56,142 bases of DNA from a virus. This document shows, piece after piece, positions 23,671 through 34,545 of the stretch (the first letter of the stretch is position 1; each line of letters opens with the position of its first letter). The notes under the pieces were generated by a model, which saw only the letters and a list, made by a program, of their open reading frames with translations, was not told where the DNA came from and did no database searches. Where the stretch lies: positions 1-56,142 of the IMG/VR virus record IMGVR_UViG_3300013131_000050. One strand, given 5' to 3'. A program made the translations under genes and the position numbers.

Positions 23671-26130
23671 TTATACGATATATGTTACTGTTACTTTAAT
23701 AGTTGATCCATTAGCTAGATAACCTCCCGCATTTGCGCCAGTTCCTGTGTTGTCTCCTTGAATTAATATGTAAGAAGTGTTAGCAACTACATAACCCATC
23801 AATCCGTCAATACCCGAATAATTCATTGCATCGTAGTGGAGCGAAACCGCACTTTCAGCTGCAAGTGAGTTTGAACACGTAAAAGGTAACCCAGTAATTC
23901 TTAAGAATCCGCTACCCGTACTAGCAGAAACCGCCAAGTATCCAGTAACCGTCACCATTCTACCTATCTTAGTATAAGTACCACTGGCAGCACTCAATGT
24001 AACCGATCCAGACCCAGTTGAAATTGCAGGAGTCCATGTTCCTTCTTCGTAGTCATCTAGAGTGTTAGCGTCTGCAGAAGTTACTTGAGTAGCTGGGAAT
24101 TTTAAACCCACCGAAAGACTACCATCATTTTTAATTCCGAATCTTTCAACTGCCGGTGATGCAGTGTTATAAACTTGTATACTGTGTGTGTTCGTTCCAT
24201 ATGTCGAACCTCCACTTGCCATCGGATACACTGCTAAAGAAGCAGTAATTCCTGTTGTGGTATCTCCACCTATTTTGACACCGTATGAGTCTTGAATATA
24301 CCCGGTAGAATGCCAGGGGTTTAGATAGATATTACCTTTCTCACCTGTAGTAAAACCCGCACTATATCCGTCACCGCCTTCAATAATAATTCCTCCACCG
24401 TCGTAAGAGCTAAGACCACCGTCATTATAAGAATCAGAACCTTTCAGAGTGAATAGAGCTCCATCCTGCTCGGTAGAGTCTCCGCTTTGCATAAAGATCT
24501 TAGCGTCTCTTTGAGAGCCTGCAGACTTAGAACTGTCAAATAGAAATTTAAGATGACCGTTCTTGTTTAGTTCAAGTCTCTGTTCAAATGCGGCAACCGT
24601 ATTTCTAGAAACAGAGAATCTTATTCTTGAATTTATTTGTCCAGAGAAAGAAGCTCCAGAATCGGCTTCGAAAGATATTCCTGCCAAATTATCCAGAACT
24701 CCACCAGTAGACGTATTAATTTGACCTACAATTCTACCATATCTAGCACCTTCTGGTATTGAAGCATTTCCTGTATAGTTGATAGACTTTAATACAAAAT
24801 CATAACCACTCTGAGCTACTGCAGTATTTACTGAATTGCTCGTTTCTCTTACAAGAAATAATTGTCCGGTAGTAAAGCTACCACCAAGAGTATCAGCTCC
24901 TAAAATAATCTTTCCGCCCGTTTCAAGATCACCATCACCTAAAACTATAGTAGGTGCAGTAAGTTTAAGAGCTACTGTAGCATCTAAAGTTATGTCATCA
25001 CTAGAAACAATATCCATAGCATCAGTAGAAACTAAGAATAGAGCTCCACTTGAATCTACGGTAATCGAATCTCCAGTTGTATTTGTAATTAAGATAGAAC
25101 CATCACCTGATGCAGGTTGTACTCCAGGGTTACTTGTTCCTAATGAAATATATGCATGTCCATAAGTAGATCCAGAACCTTTCTGTAATCTTACAGCAGA
25201 TCCAGTATATCCCGAGGCAATTGATTCTAAAGCAGTAATCGTAATAATTCCATTTCCGGTATCAGCACCAAATATCGAACTACTGTAAGGTGTAGTGGGA
25301 GTTTGCGTGGAAATATTAATATTTCTACCCGATAGAAGCTGAAGATCACTGTCATACGAAGCAATCTTTAGCCCCACGCTTTGAGCATATAAATCTGCAC
25401 TATTGATAATTCTATTTGATTCAATAAAAACTGAATCATAGTCGTCAACACTGATACTACCCATCTCTGTAATAACATCAGTATTGTATGTGTTTATTCC
25501 ATCTCCTAATACTCTGGAAAGAATTATATTTTTTCCAGAAGTAGCAACCGGCATGTGAACGAAAAGAACTCCAGAAGCAGGATTGATTTGATTAGAATAT
25601 ACATCAGTTACTTCTCCCCACCCGCTAGAAATACCTTCATTGGCATTTGTACCGATTGGAAAACCGCCTACTAGTAAACTTTGAGAAGCATAAAGACCTG
25701 TATTTGTATATAGATCGGAATTCGCATTAATAAATCTATATCTATAGAAAAGGTTGGCAGGGTTTACATCTGGATTTGTTCCATCTATTTCAAAAAGAAT
25801 ATTTCCCGGGCCTTGCGGTCCTACTGGACCCTGAGGACCTTGAATATTTCCTTCTAATGACCAGGTTACTCCATCATATAGATAAACATCACCATTATCT
25901 ACATCCAGATAATAATCACCTTCTTCCGTTCCGATTATTGAAGATGGAGCACCGCTACCATCAAACCATAGACTTCCTCTGACTCCCGCGGGTCCTATCG
26001 GACCCAAAGGCCCCTGCGGCCCTGGAGGACCTCCACCATTTATTAAAAACTGATCAAAATTAAAATTAATCTTATCAGAAGCTTGTGAAATGGTGTCAGA
26101 AGCCAGTATTTCTTTAATTACTATAGCCAT
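23671..26130 (-). CDS. Collagen-like tail fibre
   Basis: The 819-residue fibre begins MAIVIKEILASDTISQASDK, a baseplate-anchor motif shared with the 214-aa protein at 36652-37296. Two collagen-like Gly-X-Y stretches follow (about 33-52, PPGPQGPLGPIGPAG, and 96-110, GPQGPVGPQGPGN). A long beta-rich shaft follows. Near the C-terminus is YEEGTWTPAISTGSGS, a motif I know from the terminal receptor-binding region of many tail fibres, then a final globular domain. Likely role: host recognition. It lies 3 nt downstream of the 1510-aa gene. Confidence 0.82.
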   Translation of the reverse strand: MAIVIKEILASDTISQASDKINFNFDQFLINGGGPPGPQGPLGPIGPAGVRGSLWFDGSGAPSSIIGTEEGDYYLDVDNGDVYLYDGVTWSLEGNIQGPQGPVGPQGPGNILFEIDGTNPDVNPANLFYRYRFINANSDLYTNTGLYASQSLLVGGFPIGTNANEGISSGWGEVTDVYSNQINPASGVLFVHMPVATSGKNIILSRVLGDGINTYNTDVITEMGSISVDDYDSVFIESNRIINSADLYAQSVGLKIASYDSDLQLLSGRNINISTQTPTTPYSSSIFGADTGNGIITITALESIASGYTGSAVRLQKGSGSTYGHAYISLGTSNPGVQPASGDGSILITNTTGDSITVDSSGALFLVSTDAMDIVSSDDITLDATVALKLTAPTIVLGDGDLETGGKIILGADTLGGSFTTGQLFLVRETSNSVNTAVAQSGYDFVLKSINYTGNASIPEGARYGRIVGQINTSTGGVLDNLAGISFEADSGASFSGQINSRIRFSVSRNTVAAFEQRLELNKNGHLKFLFDSSKSAGSQRDAKIFMQSGDSTEQDGALFTLKGSDSYNDGGLSSYDGGGIIIEGGDGYSAGFTTGEKGNIYLNPWHSTGYIQDSYGVKIGGDTTTGITASLAVYPMASGGSTYGTNTHSIQVYNTASPAVERFGIKNDGSLSVGLKFPATQVTSADANTLDDYEEGTWTPAISTGSGSVTLSAASGTYTKIGRMVTVTGYLAVSASTGSGFLRITGLPFTCSNSLAAESAVSLHYDAMNYSGIDGLMGYVVANTSYILIQGDNTGTGANAGGYLANGSTIKVTVTYIV

Positions 26131-26133
26131 TTA

Positions 26134-29100
26134 TCATTTTTTTGTTATAGTCAAACTTGCACCTGCGGAGATTGAGAAGCCTGATTTTTTAATATATATC
26201 AAATCCAGATTAAACTGGTTCGGATCTTTAAAATTCACAGTGAAATTCTTCACAACTCTTAAGCCTTCTGCCATTTTTTCAGAGTTTGAAATTTGAAAAG
26301 GCTGGTAGTTATCAGGTTCTACTGATCTAGATTCTTTTAAGTAGAAGTTAATATTTTCTATTTTGTAGAGAGGAAGTATATTCTTTCTGATATAAGATTT
26401 TGCAAATTCTTCTACACTAGAATTAGAAAAGAGTGTAAAATTAGGATTCACATATTTTCTAAAAAGATCAGAAGTCTTTGAATAGAAATATCTAACAAGT
26501 GCTCCTTGAACATCCAAATAAATAGAAACCTGAGAACCAGTTACGGTAACTCTATATTCACTTTCTAGAAATTCTTCCAGTAAAAAGTTCTGTGGAACTT
26601 TTACATATTTAGATCCAGCAAAAGATTTCTTTTCAAGTGATGAAAAAGTTCCAGGCGAAAGAACAGAAGAAGCCTTAGTAAGATTTGTAGTAAAATATCC
26701 AGGATCCCATGATGAAGAAAAGATATAAAAACTATCTCTTTTGTTTATAGCTATCTCATCAATAAGAGGATATAAGCTTTGAAAAGAAGAACTTCCTGAT
26801 AATTCCAAGATTCCGCCCGCATTAATAGAATTAACTTTGTGATAGAAATAATTTCTAATTTTTCCAAAATACACAAACGCAGGATCCAGCTGAGTATTCT
26901 TGTATCTCATCAAATTAAATACCTTTTCTTTATAAATCAGATCCGACCCTCCCTGAGTTGCCGTATTATCAGTTTCTTCAGCTAGATACGGATCTAAAAA
27001 TTTGAAAACATCAACGAACTTAGGATTAAATCTTCCGCTATGTCTAAAGAAAGGAATTACTCGTGAATTTGAAGATAAGTTTAATTCATACCCTATCGTA
27101 TTCTGTAAATTAAAGCTGGTTGGCTTATTGGGATCTCTTATTGGATCTAAATACACAGATTTCATAAAGAAATCTTGAGATCTCAATTCAAGAACAAATT
27201 GGTTGTAAGATAAAGTCCCATCAGTTTCTACTGTTTCATAGATAATTCCCGGATCTCCGTTATTTACAGCCGAGCTGATTGCTGCATACGAAACTGAATT
27301 CATAATAGGTACAAAAAGATTAAATCCACCAAACACGACATAATAGGTAGCTCCCGTGAAGCTTAAAATATCAGAAGGAACATACGGCAGATTAAAGGGA
27401 AGCCCGTTTTTGGTTATTGTAGTAGCATGAAAAGTCGAGTCGTTAATAACTGCTAAAATACCAGAAATTAAATAAACCCCCGCATCAGGCCCAGAATCGA
27501 TAGTAAATTCAACGTCGTTGTATTTTCCATCCGGGCCAAGTTGAATATCCTGAGAAAATTTAGGAGCAACTCCCCCAGAACTCAGAGTACCTCTCATTAC
27601 ATAGTATCCTCCTGCATTATCAAATTTTGAAGTTGCGAAATTTATAGCACCATTCAGTACTGAATCTTCGTATAAGTATTCACCTGCTGACGTTTGAGGG
27701 AAAAAGTCTCCATCGAGATTAGGCGAAATTTTATCTTTAAGACAATATAGAAGAGTCCTATCAATAACTTCTGTATCTCTACCTGGTAAAATTTCTTGAT
27801 AATCTATCGTCAAGAAAATCACAAGAGTAATCGTTTTCCATTTCTTATTTTCAATTACCTTTATCTGCGTAGAAGGTTTGTCTGATCTGTTTGGAATTAA
27901 TATGGCCGCAAACTTGTAATCATTAAAATAATCAGGAGTTGTGAACTTAATATTATTGAGATTAAAATCTATTACTGTCGTGCTTTCTGATCTCTTTTTT
28001 CCGATTACTTTAACGCCTCTAAAAAATGCTTCTGCAAAGTTAGCAGAATTTCCATTACTAAATCTTGAATATCTTATCTCCTTGTCGAAGTAAGCATCAT
28101 ATAAATCGTTATGCAGATTATCAACAACAAAGTAATTAACGAAATTGTCAGTAGTTACATCTTGAAAAAAACCAAGAGTTGAATCTTGATTGTCATCAAC
28201 AGTTTCATTAAAATAGCTCCATGATTCTAAAAGACTTACTTCATCAAAATAATAAGGCACCTTTGAAAGATAGTACCATTCATGAGTGAATGCCTGTGGA
28301 TTTTGCGTAAAATCTTTATCCGACGGAGAAAAGTTGTAGATACCAAAGGCTGGACTATAATCTAGTCTGTAAGCTTTATTTCTAACATCCTTTCCATAGT
28401 CGTCGTAGACCCATTTACAAATATAAGGAACCGTTCTAGAAGGTAAAGCCAAATTTTTGTTATAATTTTCAAATAGTCTATCATATTCAGAAAGAATTTC
28501 TTGTGACTGTTGAATATTAAGTTGGCTTTCATTTCTGAGAATCGGTTGAAGTTCAGAAAAACCACCATTTGCATAGAAATCAATAATCTGAGGGTAAGAA
28601 GATTCTTCTACCGGAACTAAAACGCCGTTTTCTAGAACATACTCATTGTAAAAATCATGCTCTTCTATCAATTCACCCATTAAGCTATACTGTTGACTAT
28701 AAAAATCAAAGTCAAAATCTCGCAACGGATAAATAGAAAGTCTTCCAAATTCGGCTTTAAATATCGAATAGCTAGAAACTGTTCCAGTTGACGTGATTTC
28801 AACACCGGTTTTGTCAAAAATAATAGTTGAATAAGAATCTACTCCAGTAAATCCAATAATATTTTCGGAAGAATCTAAAACCGGCTCTTCTAAATATAAA
28901 CCGTCAGATACATATTGAGTTATTTGTTCCCCTGCTTTATACAGATTACCAGCAAATCTGTCCTTTGAGAATCTTTCTACCTTAATTCTGGAATTAGAAG
29001 AATCTGATCCACCAATAAAGGAAGTTACTTGATCAGTTATATGAGAAGGATAAGTTGTAATAGTAGAATCAACTTCAGTAATTTTAAATCCTAATCTATT

Positions 29101-30666
29101 AAATCTGGATCCTGTATATCTAGAATAAACAATTATCTTGTTACCTACAATACATGCAGAAAAAAATCTGGTTCCTGGAGAATAATAGTTAATAGATCCT
29201 AATATTGAATTTGCAATATCTACAGAAGAACCATTTCCGTTGAAGTAATATTGATTTGAAATTCCAGGTGTAGTCGCTACAGCAGAATTACAAGAAATTA
29301 TATGAGTTCTTGTATTCCCATCATAAAATTCAATATTAAGTCCGTTTCTTACAGATCCACTGTTTATTTCAATATAGAATCCGGCTGCTCCCTTACTGGA
29401 AAGCCTTTCTGCTTCGATAGAAGAAATTGGCGGAGAGTCCAAACCTGTAAAAGCACCTAAATCAGCTTTCTGATCAGAAAGTCTTAGAGAATTCGCAGGA
29501 AATTTTGATCCTTTTTTAAGAGTATGAAAACTGTCATATTTGTCTTTTACATACAGAAAAGAATTTACTTCTGAAACTCTTTGGGGATCCGGAAATCCAG
29601 TATCGGTTTCTATAGTAGAAGGATCTGCATAAATTACAACTCCATTTGGATTAGTTACTACAAACTTTTCTGTTGTTATATTAGATATTTCATCAGCAGA
29701 AGAAATTCTAGGAGTTTGTTTTTCTGCTAATCTATTTAGATAAAAGGCATTTGAATCTAAATAGAAAGAACCTTCTTTTTGACCACTAACATAAATTCCG
29801 AAATATCTATTGATAGAATATTCATCTGCATATTCATCATTGAATAAAAACTGAAGATTGATAAGATTTGCACATATTACTCCATTTCTTTCAAACCCAG
29901 AGGAAATTAAATATTCAGTTTCAATAATTGTCTTTTCCTCTGTTATAAAAGAGCTGTACAAAAGATCTCCCTTCTCTACAAAACCGCCTTTATCATAAGA
30001 AATTCCTCTGAATAAAACAGGTTCGTCTGGAAGATTAGTCACAAAAAGAGAAGACTGAGGAAAGAGAGGATTACTTCTATAGTTTCTAAGATACTTTCCA
30101 ATGCTCGAATTTGCAGTTAAATCAAAAGTTTTAATTATAGTAGAATTTTCGAGAATATTCTGAGAAAATTCAGAAGATCCCGTTGCAGAATCTACATCAA
30201 AATTAGGATCTGCTTGATTAACTAAATTTACATTAGCAGGTCCATTAGTTCTGAAAATAACAAAATAGTCAGGAATTTGTTCTTCTAACCAAATTGGTGC
30301 TAAAATACCTAAATCTTCGGCATAAGATTCTGAAGATATAGATTCAGCCCCACCTGTATAAAAACTCTCATATTGATCATCATATTCAGGAAGAACTGAA
30401 ATATCATTGTTCTGTTGAAACAATGAATATGCCAAGGATTGTGGTAAATTTCTTTGATTATAGAAATTGAAAACGTCTCTTTCATAAGACGAGTTCGGAT
30501 CTATATTATAAGCCTTGTAAATATTATTCGACAAGTCTGAATTTGCATTAAACGAATCTAAGTACAAATTCCCGGAACTATCAACCACTAACTTCACATT
30601 TGTGGTTAGTTTTGGATTAGTTCTAACGAGTTGAAACGATGCTTTATCTAATATAGGATCAGCCAT
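26134..30666 (-). CDS. Very large tail/baseplate protein (1510 aa)
   Basis: This 1510-residue protein is the longest in the window. It is rich in Tyr, Phe, Asn and Ser, and beta-dominated, with no enzyme motif recognised. The N-terminus (FQLVRTNPKLTTNVKLVVDS) is soluble and has no signal peptide. It begins a transcription unit with its own promoter-like element and is followed at 3 nt by the fibre. Likely a baseplate-periphery or fibre-hub protein. Position supports a virion role; the specific T4 equivalent cannot be assigned. Confidence 0.7.
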   Translation of the reverse strand: MADPILDKASFQLVRTNPKLTTNVKLVVDSSGNLYLDSFNANSDLSNNIYKAYNIDPNSSYERDVFNFYNQRNLPQSLAYSLFQQNNDISVLPEYDDQYESFYTGGAESISSESYAEDLGILAPIWLEEQIPDYFVIFRTNGPANVNLVNQADPNFDVDSATGSSEFSQNILENSTIIKTFDLTANSSIGKYLRNYRSNPLFPQSSLFVTNLPDEPVLFRGISYDKGGFVEKGDLLYSSFITEEKTIIETEYLISSGFERNGVICANLINLQFLFNDEYADEYSINRYFGIYVSGQKEGSFYLDSNAFYLNRLAEKQTPRISSADEISNITTEKFVVTNPNGVVIYADPSTIETDTGFPDPQRVSEVNSFLYVKDKYDSFHTLKKGSKFPANSLRLSDQKADLGAFTGLDSPPISSIEAERLSSKGAAGFYIEINSGSVRNGLNIEFYDGNTRTHIISCNSAVATTPGISNQYYFNGNGSSVDIANSILGSINYYSPGTRFFSACIVGNKIIVYSRYTGSRFNRLGFKITEVDSTITTYPSHITDQVTSFIGGSDSSNSRIKVERFSKDRFAGNLYKAGEQITQYVSDGLYLEEPVLDSSENIIGFTGVDSYSTIIFDKTGVEITSTGTVSSYSIFKAEFGRLSIYPLRDFDFDFYSQQYSLMGELIEEHDFYNEYVLENGVLVPVEESSYPQIIDFYANGGFSELQPILRNESQLNIQQSQEILSEYDRLFENYNKNLALPSRTVPYICKWVYDDYGKDVRNKAYRLDYSPAFGIYNFSPSDKDFTQNPQAFTHEWYYLSKVPYYFDEVSLLESWSYFNETVDDNQDSTLGFFQDVTTDNFVNYFVVDNLHNDLYDAYFDKEIRYSRFSNGNSANFAEAFFRGVKVIGKKRSESTTVIDFNLNNIKFTTPDYFNDYKFAAILIPNRSDKPSTQIKVIENKKWKTITLVIFLTIDYQEILPGRDTEVIDRTLLYCLKDKISPNLDGDFFPQTSAGEYLYEDSVLNGAINFATSKFDNAGGYYVMRGTLSSGGVAPKFSQDIQLGPDGKYNDVEFTIDSGPDAGVYLISGILAVINDSTFHATTITKNGLPFNLPYVPSDILSFTGATYYVVFGGFNLFVPIMNSVSYAAISSAVNNGDPGIIYETVETDGTLSYNQFVLELRSQDFFMKSVYLDPIRDPNKPTSFNLQNTIGYELNLSSNSRVIPFFRHSGRFNPKFVDVFKFLDPYLAEETDNTATQGGSDLIYKEKVFNLMRYKNTQLDPAFVYFGKIRNYFYHKVNSINAGGILELSGSSSFQSLYPLIDEIAINKRDSFYIFSSSWDPGYFTTNLTKASSVLSPGTFSSLEKKSFAGSKYVKVPQNFLLEEFLESEYRVTVTGSQVSIYLDVQGALVRYFYSKTSDLFRKYVNPNFTLFSNSSVEEFAKSYIRKNILPLYKIENINFYLKESRSVEPDNYQPFQISNSEKMAEGLRVVKNFTVNFKDPNQFNLDLIYIKKSGFSISAGASLTITKK

Positions 30667-30677
30667 TCAGTGGGATC

Positions 30678-30690
30678 TTTTTTTATATAT
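30678..30690 (-). promoter_or_regulatory. Candidate late promoter/A-rich leader
   Basis: ATATATAAAAAAA on the minus strand, 11 nt before the ATG of the 1510-aa gene. Confidence 0.52.
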
Positions 30691-30700
30691 CCCACACGAA

Positions 30701-33700
30701 TTAACCAGTCGAAATAGTATTTGTGCTAGCCGCCCCTATAGTTTGTGGTACTGCAGGAGATAGATTTTTTATCACTCCCTGTAAGTCACTTACTGCAGTA
30801 GAAACACTAACCGAAGGTACGGAATTTAGATTCAATGAATCTGATTTGTATTTTGCAGAAACTTCTAAGTCATAAGAATAAACTGTTCCGTCTTTTATCA
30901 AAATATCAAAACCTATTCTCTTAGTATATGTAAGATTTGTAGTTCTTCCTGTAGAATCACCCCCAATGTTTCCTAAACCACTTGTTCCAGAGCCGTAAAA
31001 ATCTGTCATTCGATATTGGAAAACTACAGGAACCTTGATCGAATTGTTAGTTCCGTTTAAAATCTTTTTAGTTGAAGTTGAAGCTTTACCATCTACACAA
31101 ATACTGCTATGAATATCAGTAGAAATGAAAAGATAAGAACCGCAGCTCTTTTTGCCTAACAAATACTGATCGTCACTTTCAAAAGACATTTTGGCACCTC
31201 TTTTAAAGTCAACTCCCCCTAAACCATCACCGGTATTAGTAGAAGCATTTGTAATATGTAAACTTGTATCAGTAAGAGTAAGACTACCTGCTATTGTATA
31301 AGTTTGAGAAGTTCCCATATTAGCAACTTCTTCAAAAATATACATATTTTGAGATTTTGTATATGCACTTCCTGCGCTTAAGGGAGCATATTTTGAATTT
31401 CTAATTACTGGAAATATAGTTCTTCTACCCAGATATGTTCCACTATCTACTTGTTCATTCGCAACATAAAGATCGTAGCCTGCGGTGAAAAGATCAGATT
31501 CTGAAGGAATCGTAACTCCAACTCCACTACCGGTTCCAGTGTCTTGTGTTATGCTCTCATAAAAGCTTTTAAATGTATTCAGTCTGGCTAAAGAAGGGTG
31601 TGAAGTATGAATTTCTATCGTATCGTCATCGTTATTATAAAAAGTAGTTGAAGTGGTAGGAAGAAAATTACCGGTAGCTACATCATATGCAAAAGAACCT
31701 CCGAAGATAAAGCTAGCTCCCAACGAAGTTTCATATGAAAATCTTCCGTAGAAATTTTCTGCATCATCTAAATTGTAAATTGGAGTAGTAGTTCCTGGTT
31801 CTACGCTTTGATAGAATTTTTCTTCACCTGCAACATCATAATATCTAGAGTAAATGAACTGAGATTTTACCTGAGAAGACTGATATGGAGCTAAAGATTC
31901 TATCTGAGTATATGGATCTGATGAAGTTACATCAGGACTTGTTAACAATAGAGGAACCAAGTCATATTTGTACAGAGTATTATATGTAGAATCTGAACTT
32001 ACATAAGTATTAAAGTTGTCCAAATATTCATAAATTGCAGGAAGAATCGTACTAGAAGATGAAGAAGCAGAAGGATCTTCCGATTCTCTAACTTTTCTAT
32101 CAGAGCTACCAAAAATCTTAGAAATGAGTTCTAGAGGATTCTGATTAGTATTCTTGATATTAATGAAGTAAGTTTTAGTAACTATAGCACCTTTTTTGAT
32201 ACTTAGTCCGTTTACTGCATCTGCATAATATCCGGCAAAGAACGTATTTAGTTGATCTTTAACCAATGCGGTTTCAACCCCCTGATCATCGATAATAGAA
32301 ACTGCAAGTTCTCCACCGATTCCAGCTATTACTTGTTGAAGACTAGTAATTTCATTTTGTAACTGATTCAGCTTCGTGAAAAGATCTATTGGAGTTTGAT
32401 TACCAGATACAAATCCCGAAGAAATAACAGTAGCATCGTGTGCAAAATACTTCTCGTTAGCTGTAAAAGAACTTGATAAATGTTGATCAATTCCTTTTGA
32501 ATTAATAGCTTCTTGCAGTTTTACAGCAGCTAGAGACTCTTGGTTCTGTTTAATAATGTCATTCAGAGTATTGTCAGTATTAATTTCAGTTGGGAATGAA
32601 ATAATAACTGATTCAGAATAATCAGAAAAAGCTGGATTCGAAGGCCAACCTGCTTCCGAAACGCTTCTTACTCTAATTTCAACCTGCTCCCCCTTAGTAA
32701 TAGGAATATCAACCTGATTAATATTAATAGTATCTGAATCTTGTGTAAGAATAGTTGCCCATTGATATTTCTGAGAACTCGCATTATAAACTCTAGGCCT
32801 TACTGGACCATAAACTTCCACCCAGTTTGAAAAAGCGCCGCTTGCTTCTGAATTTCCATCTTGAAAATTAAACGTATCTACCGGATTAGCAGAACCATCC
32901 GTATTCAGATATCTATATTCAATAAGAAATTGTACAATCTGCTGAGCCCCAGTTTCATTAGAAACTTTAGGCGAAGGTAGAGGAAAGAATCCTCTAACAC
33001 GATATTTTGGATCTGCTGCGGTTAAACCTGCATCTGTAGCTTTAGCATCTATACTCTTAACAATAGATGAATATAAATCCGCCTTTGTTGATCTTTGAGT
33101 TACAAGACCGTCTAGCTGATTTTTATCAGCATCTCTTTCAACAGAATTCTTATAATTTTTATTTGCTATTTCACTTCTTTTTGCCGCAATTGCGTTGTCA
33201 AGTTCTTTAATCTCAGATGATAAAGTATTCTTCTGCTTATTTAAGTCTTCAATCTCTGCAACTTCTCTCTTGTTAGTGATTTGTTGATTAATTTGAACTA
33301 CTTTAAAATCTGAAGAATTCAGAGCAGGAGAATCAGGAGTAATAGCTTGAGATGATGTAGGAATTTTATCAACTGCTAGACCTAAAATATAGGCACCAAA
33401 ATCTGTAACAAATTCTCTGTAATAATTATAAAGAGGCTTTACTTCCCCACTCGAAAGAGTAATAGTCAAATCGTTTGTAAAGAAAGCCGAACCCGGAGAC
33501 CAGTTAATCGCCGGTATTCTTGAATTAGGATCTACAGGTTTAATGAATACGGCTAAGTATTCTCCGTATCCTACATTCAAGTCTAAAGAAACCGTACTTT
33601 CTGGACTCTTATAAATTTTAAAAATCTCAGAACCAATATTAATAGGAGAATTACCTTCTAGCAACTTTAATGTCACGGAATTCGTCCCTGAATCCACACT

Positions 33701-34537
33701 TACCACTTCATATCTTGTGCTAATAGGATCTTGATTAATCACCAAGCTATCACCAATCTTAATACTTTGAGTGTCTGTAAAAGGGGAATCGGAATCAGAA
33801 TAAGTCAACTTATTCAAGCGATAAGTTTTTAAGACTACTGTAGTGTTTACACCATTTATAAGCTGTGTAACAGTTGAAGAAGATATATCATTTACATCAA
33901 AAGTTCCGTAATATCTATTATTTCTTGGTGATATTGCTTTGACTTCAGTTTCTTCTAAATATGAAATTCCTCTATCATCTAAAGCAGACTTAAACGAATC
34001 ATATTCTAAAATGCTTGAACCCTTTAATTCGGAATTAAAATAGTTCAATTTATCTTGAGAATCAATAGTCATATAGAAGATACTCATAACAGCTTCTTCC
34101 GTATTTGGAGAAATTTGATTTGTTAAATCAAAGCTCACATATAAAAGAGGCGTCATAAAATCATCAAAGAAATAATTCTGCTTGACAGAAAAATTTGTAA
34201 CACTATTGATGCTTGTCAAATCTGAAGCTTCTGCTTCAAGTTTTTGAAGAATAATACTTCTAACAGACCCATCAGGTAGCAGAATACTGCTATTCGATGC
34301 AGAATCATAGTTAGTAAGAGTTGCTATATTTCTCTCCAGTCTTTGAATTTCATTCTTCAGATACCCGAAAGTAGGAACTGGTAGTTTTGTAATAGTGTTG
34401 TCATTTTCTATTACGTCAATATTAACGGTTTCCTCATTTCCCGTAACTGCACCTGTCATTGCTTCATAAGAACTGAGAGAGTTCTGATAAAGTCTTAACA
34501 GCTGTGGTAGTAGGGTTGATATTGAATTCTCAGACAT
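30701..34537 (-). CDS. Large tail protein with fibronectin-III-like domain
   Basis: The 1278-residue protein has a beta-rich N-terminal half, then a coiled coil (EIEDLNKQKNTLSSEIKELD and onward, about residues 420-480). A fibronectin type III-like domain around 540-650 contains EIRVRSVSEAGWPSNP, a motif typical of phage tail proteins. A second helical segment and a long Ser/Thr-rich C-terminal region follow. It is preceded by AAGATAAATATA close to the ATG, the same string seen before the 565-aa gene. Probably a baseplate or fibre-attachment component. Confidence 0.7.
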   Translation of the reverse strand: MSENSISTLLPQLLRLYQNSLSSYEAMTGAVTGNEETVNIDVIENDNTITKLPVPTFGYLKNEIQRLERNIATLTNYDSASNSSILLPDGSVRSIILQKLEAEASDLTSINSVTNFSVKQNYFFDDFMTPLLYVSFDLTNQISPNTEEAVMSIFYMTIDSQDKLNYFNSELKGSSILEYDSFKSALDDRGISYLEETEVKAISPRNNRYYGTFDVNDISSSTVTQLINGVNTTVVLKTYRLNKLTYSDSDSPFTDTQSIKIGDSLVINQDPISTRYEVVSVDSGTNSVTLKLLEGNSPINIGSEIFKIYKSPESTVSLDLNVGYGEYLAVFIKPVDPNSRIPAINWSPGSAFFTNDLTITLSSGEVKPLYNYYREFVTDFGAYILGLAVDKIPTSSQAITPDSPALNSSDFKVVQINQQITNKREVAEIEDLNKQKNTLSSEIKELDNAIAAKRSEIANKNYKNSVERDADKNQLDGLVTQRSTKADLYSSIVKSIDAKATDAGLTAADPKYRVRGFFPLPSPKVSNETGAQQIVQFLIEYRYLNTDGSANPVDTFNFQDGNSEASGAFSNWVEVYGPVRPRVYNASSQKYQWATILTQDSDTININQVDIPITKGEQVEIRVRSVSEAGWPSNPAFSDYSESVIISFPTEINTDNTLNDIIKQNQESLAAVKLQEAINSKGIDQHLSSSFTANEKYFAHDATVISSGFVSGNQTPIDLFTKLNQLQNEITSLQQVIAGIGGELAVSIIDDQGVETALVKDQLNTFFAGYYADAVNGLSIKKGAIVTKTYFINIKNTNQNPLELISKIFGSSDRKVRESEDPSASSSSSTILPAIYEYLDNFNTYVSSDSTYNTLYKYDLVPLLLTSPDVTSSDPYTQIESLAPYQSSQVKSQFIYSRYYDVAGEEKFYQSVEPGTTTPIYNLDDAENFYGRFSYETSLGASFIFGGSFAYDVATGNFLPTTSTTFYNNDDDTIEIHTSHPSLARLNTFKSFYESITQDTGTGSGVGVTIPSESDLFTAGYDLYVANEQVDSGTYLGRRTIFPVIRNSKYAPLSAGSAYTKSQNMYIFEEVANMGTSQTYTIAGSLTLTDTSLHITNASTNTGDGLGGVDFKRGAKMSFESDDQYLLGKKSCGSYLFISTDIHSSICVDGKASTSTKKILNGTNNSIKVPVVFQYRMTDFYGSGTSGLGNIGGDSTGRTTNLTYTKRIGFDILIKDGTVYSYDLEVSAKYKSDSLNLNSVPSVSVSTAVSDLQGVIKNLSPAVPQTIGAASTNTISTG

Positions 34538-34545
34538 ATGTATAT

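Noticed and set aside
24836-25165. Plus-strand 109-aa ORF and other plus-strand ORFs inside fibre genes
   Set aside because: They are antisense to long, in-frame fibre genes and show no independent start signals.
25776-26040. Repeated GGxCCx triplets that look like a short repeat array
   Set aside because: They are codons for collagen-like Gly-X-Y repeats in the fibre, not a CRISPR or regulatory array.
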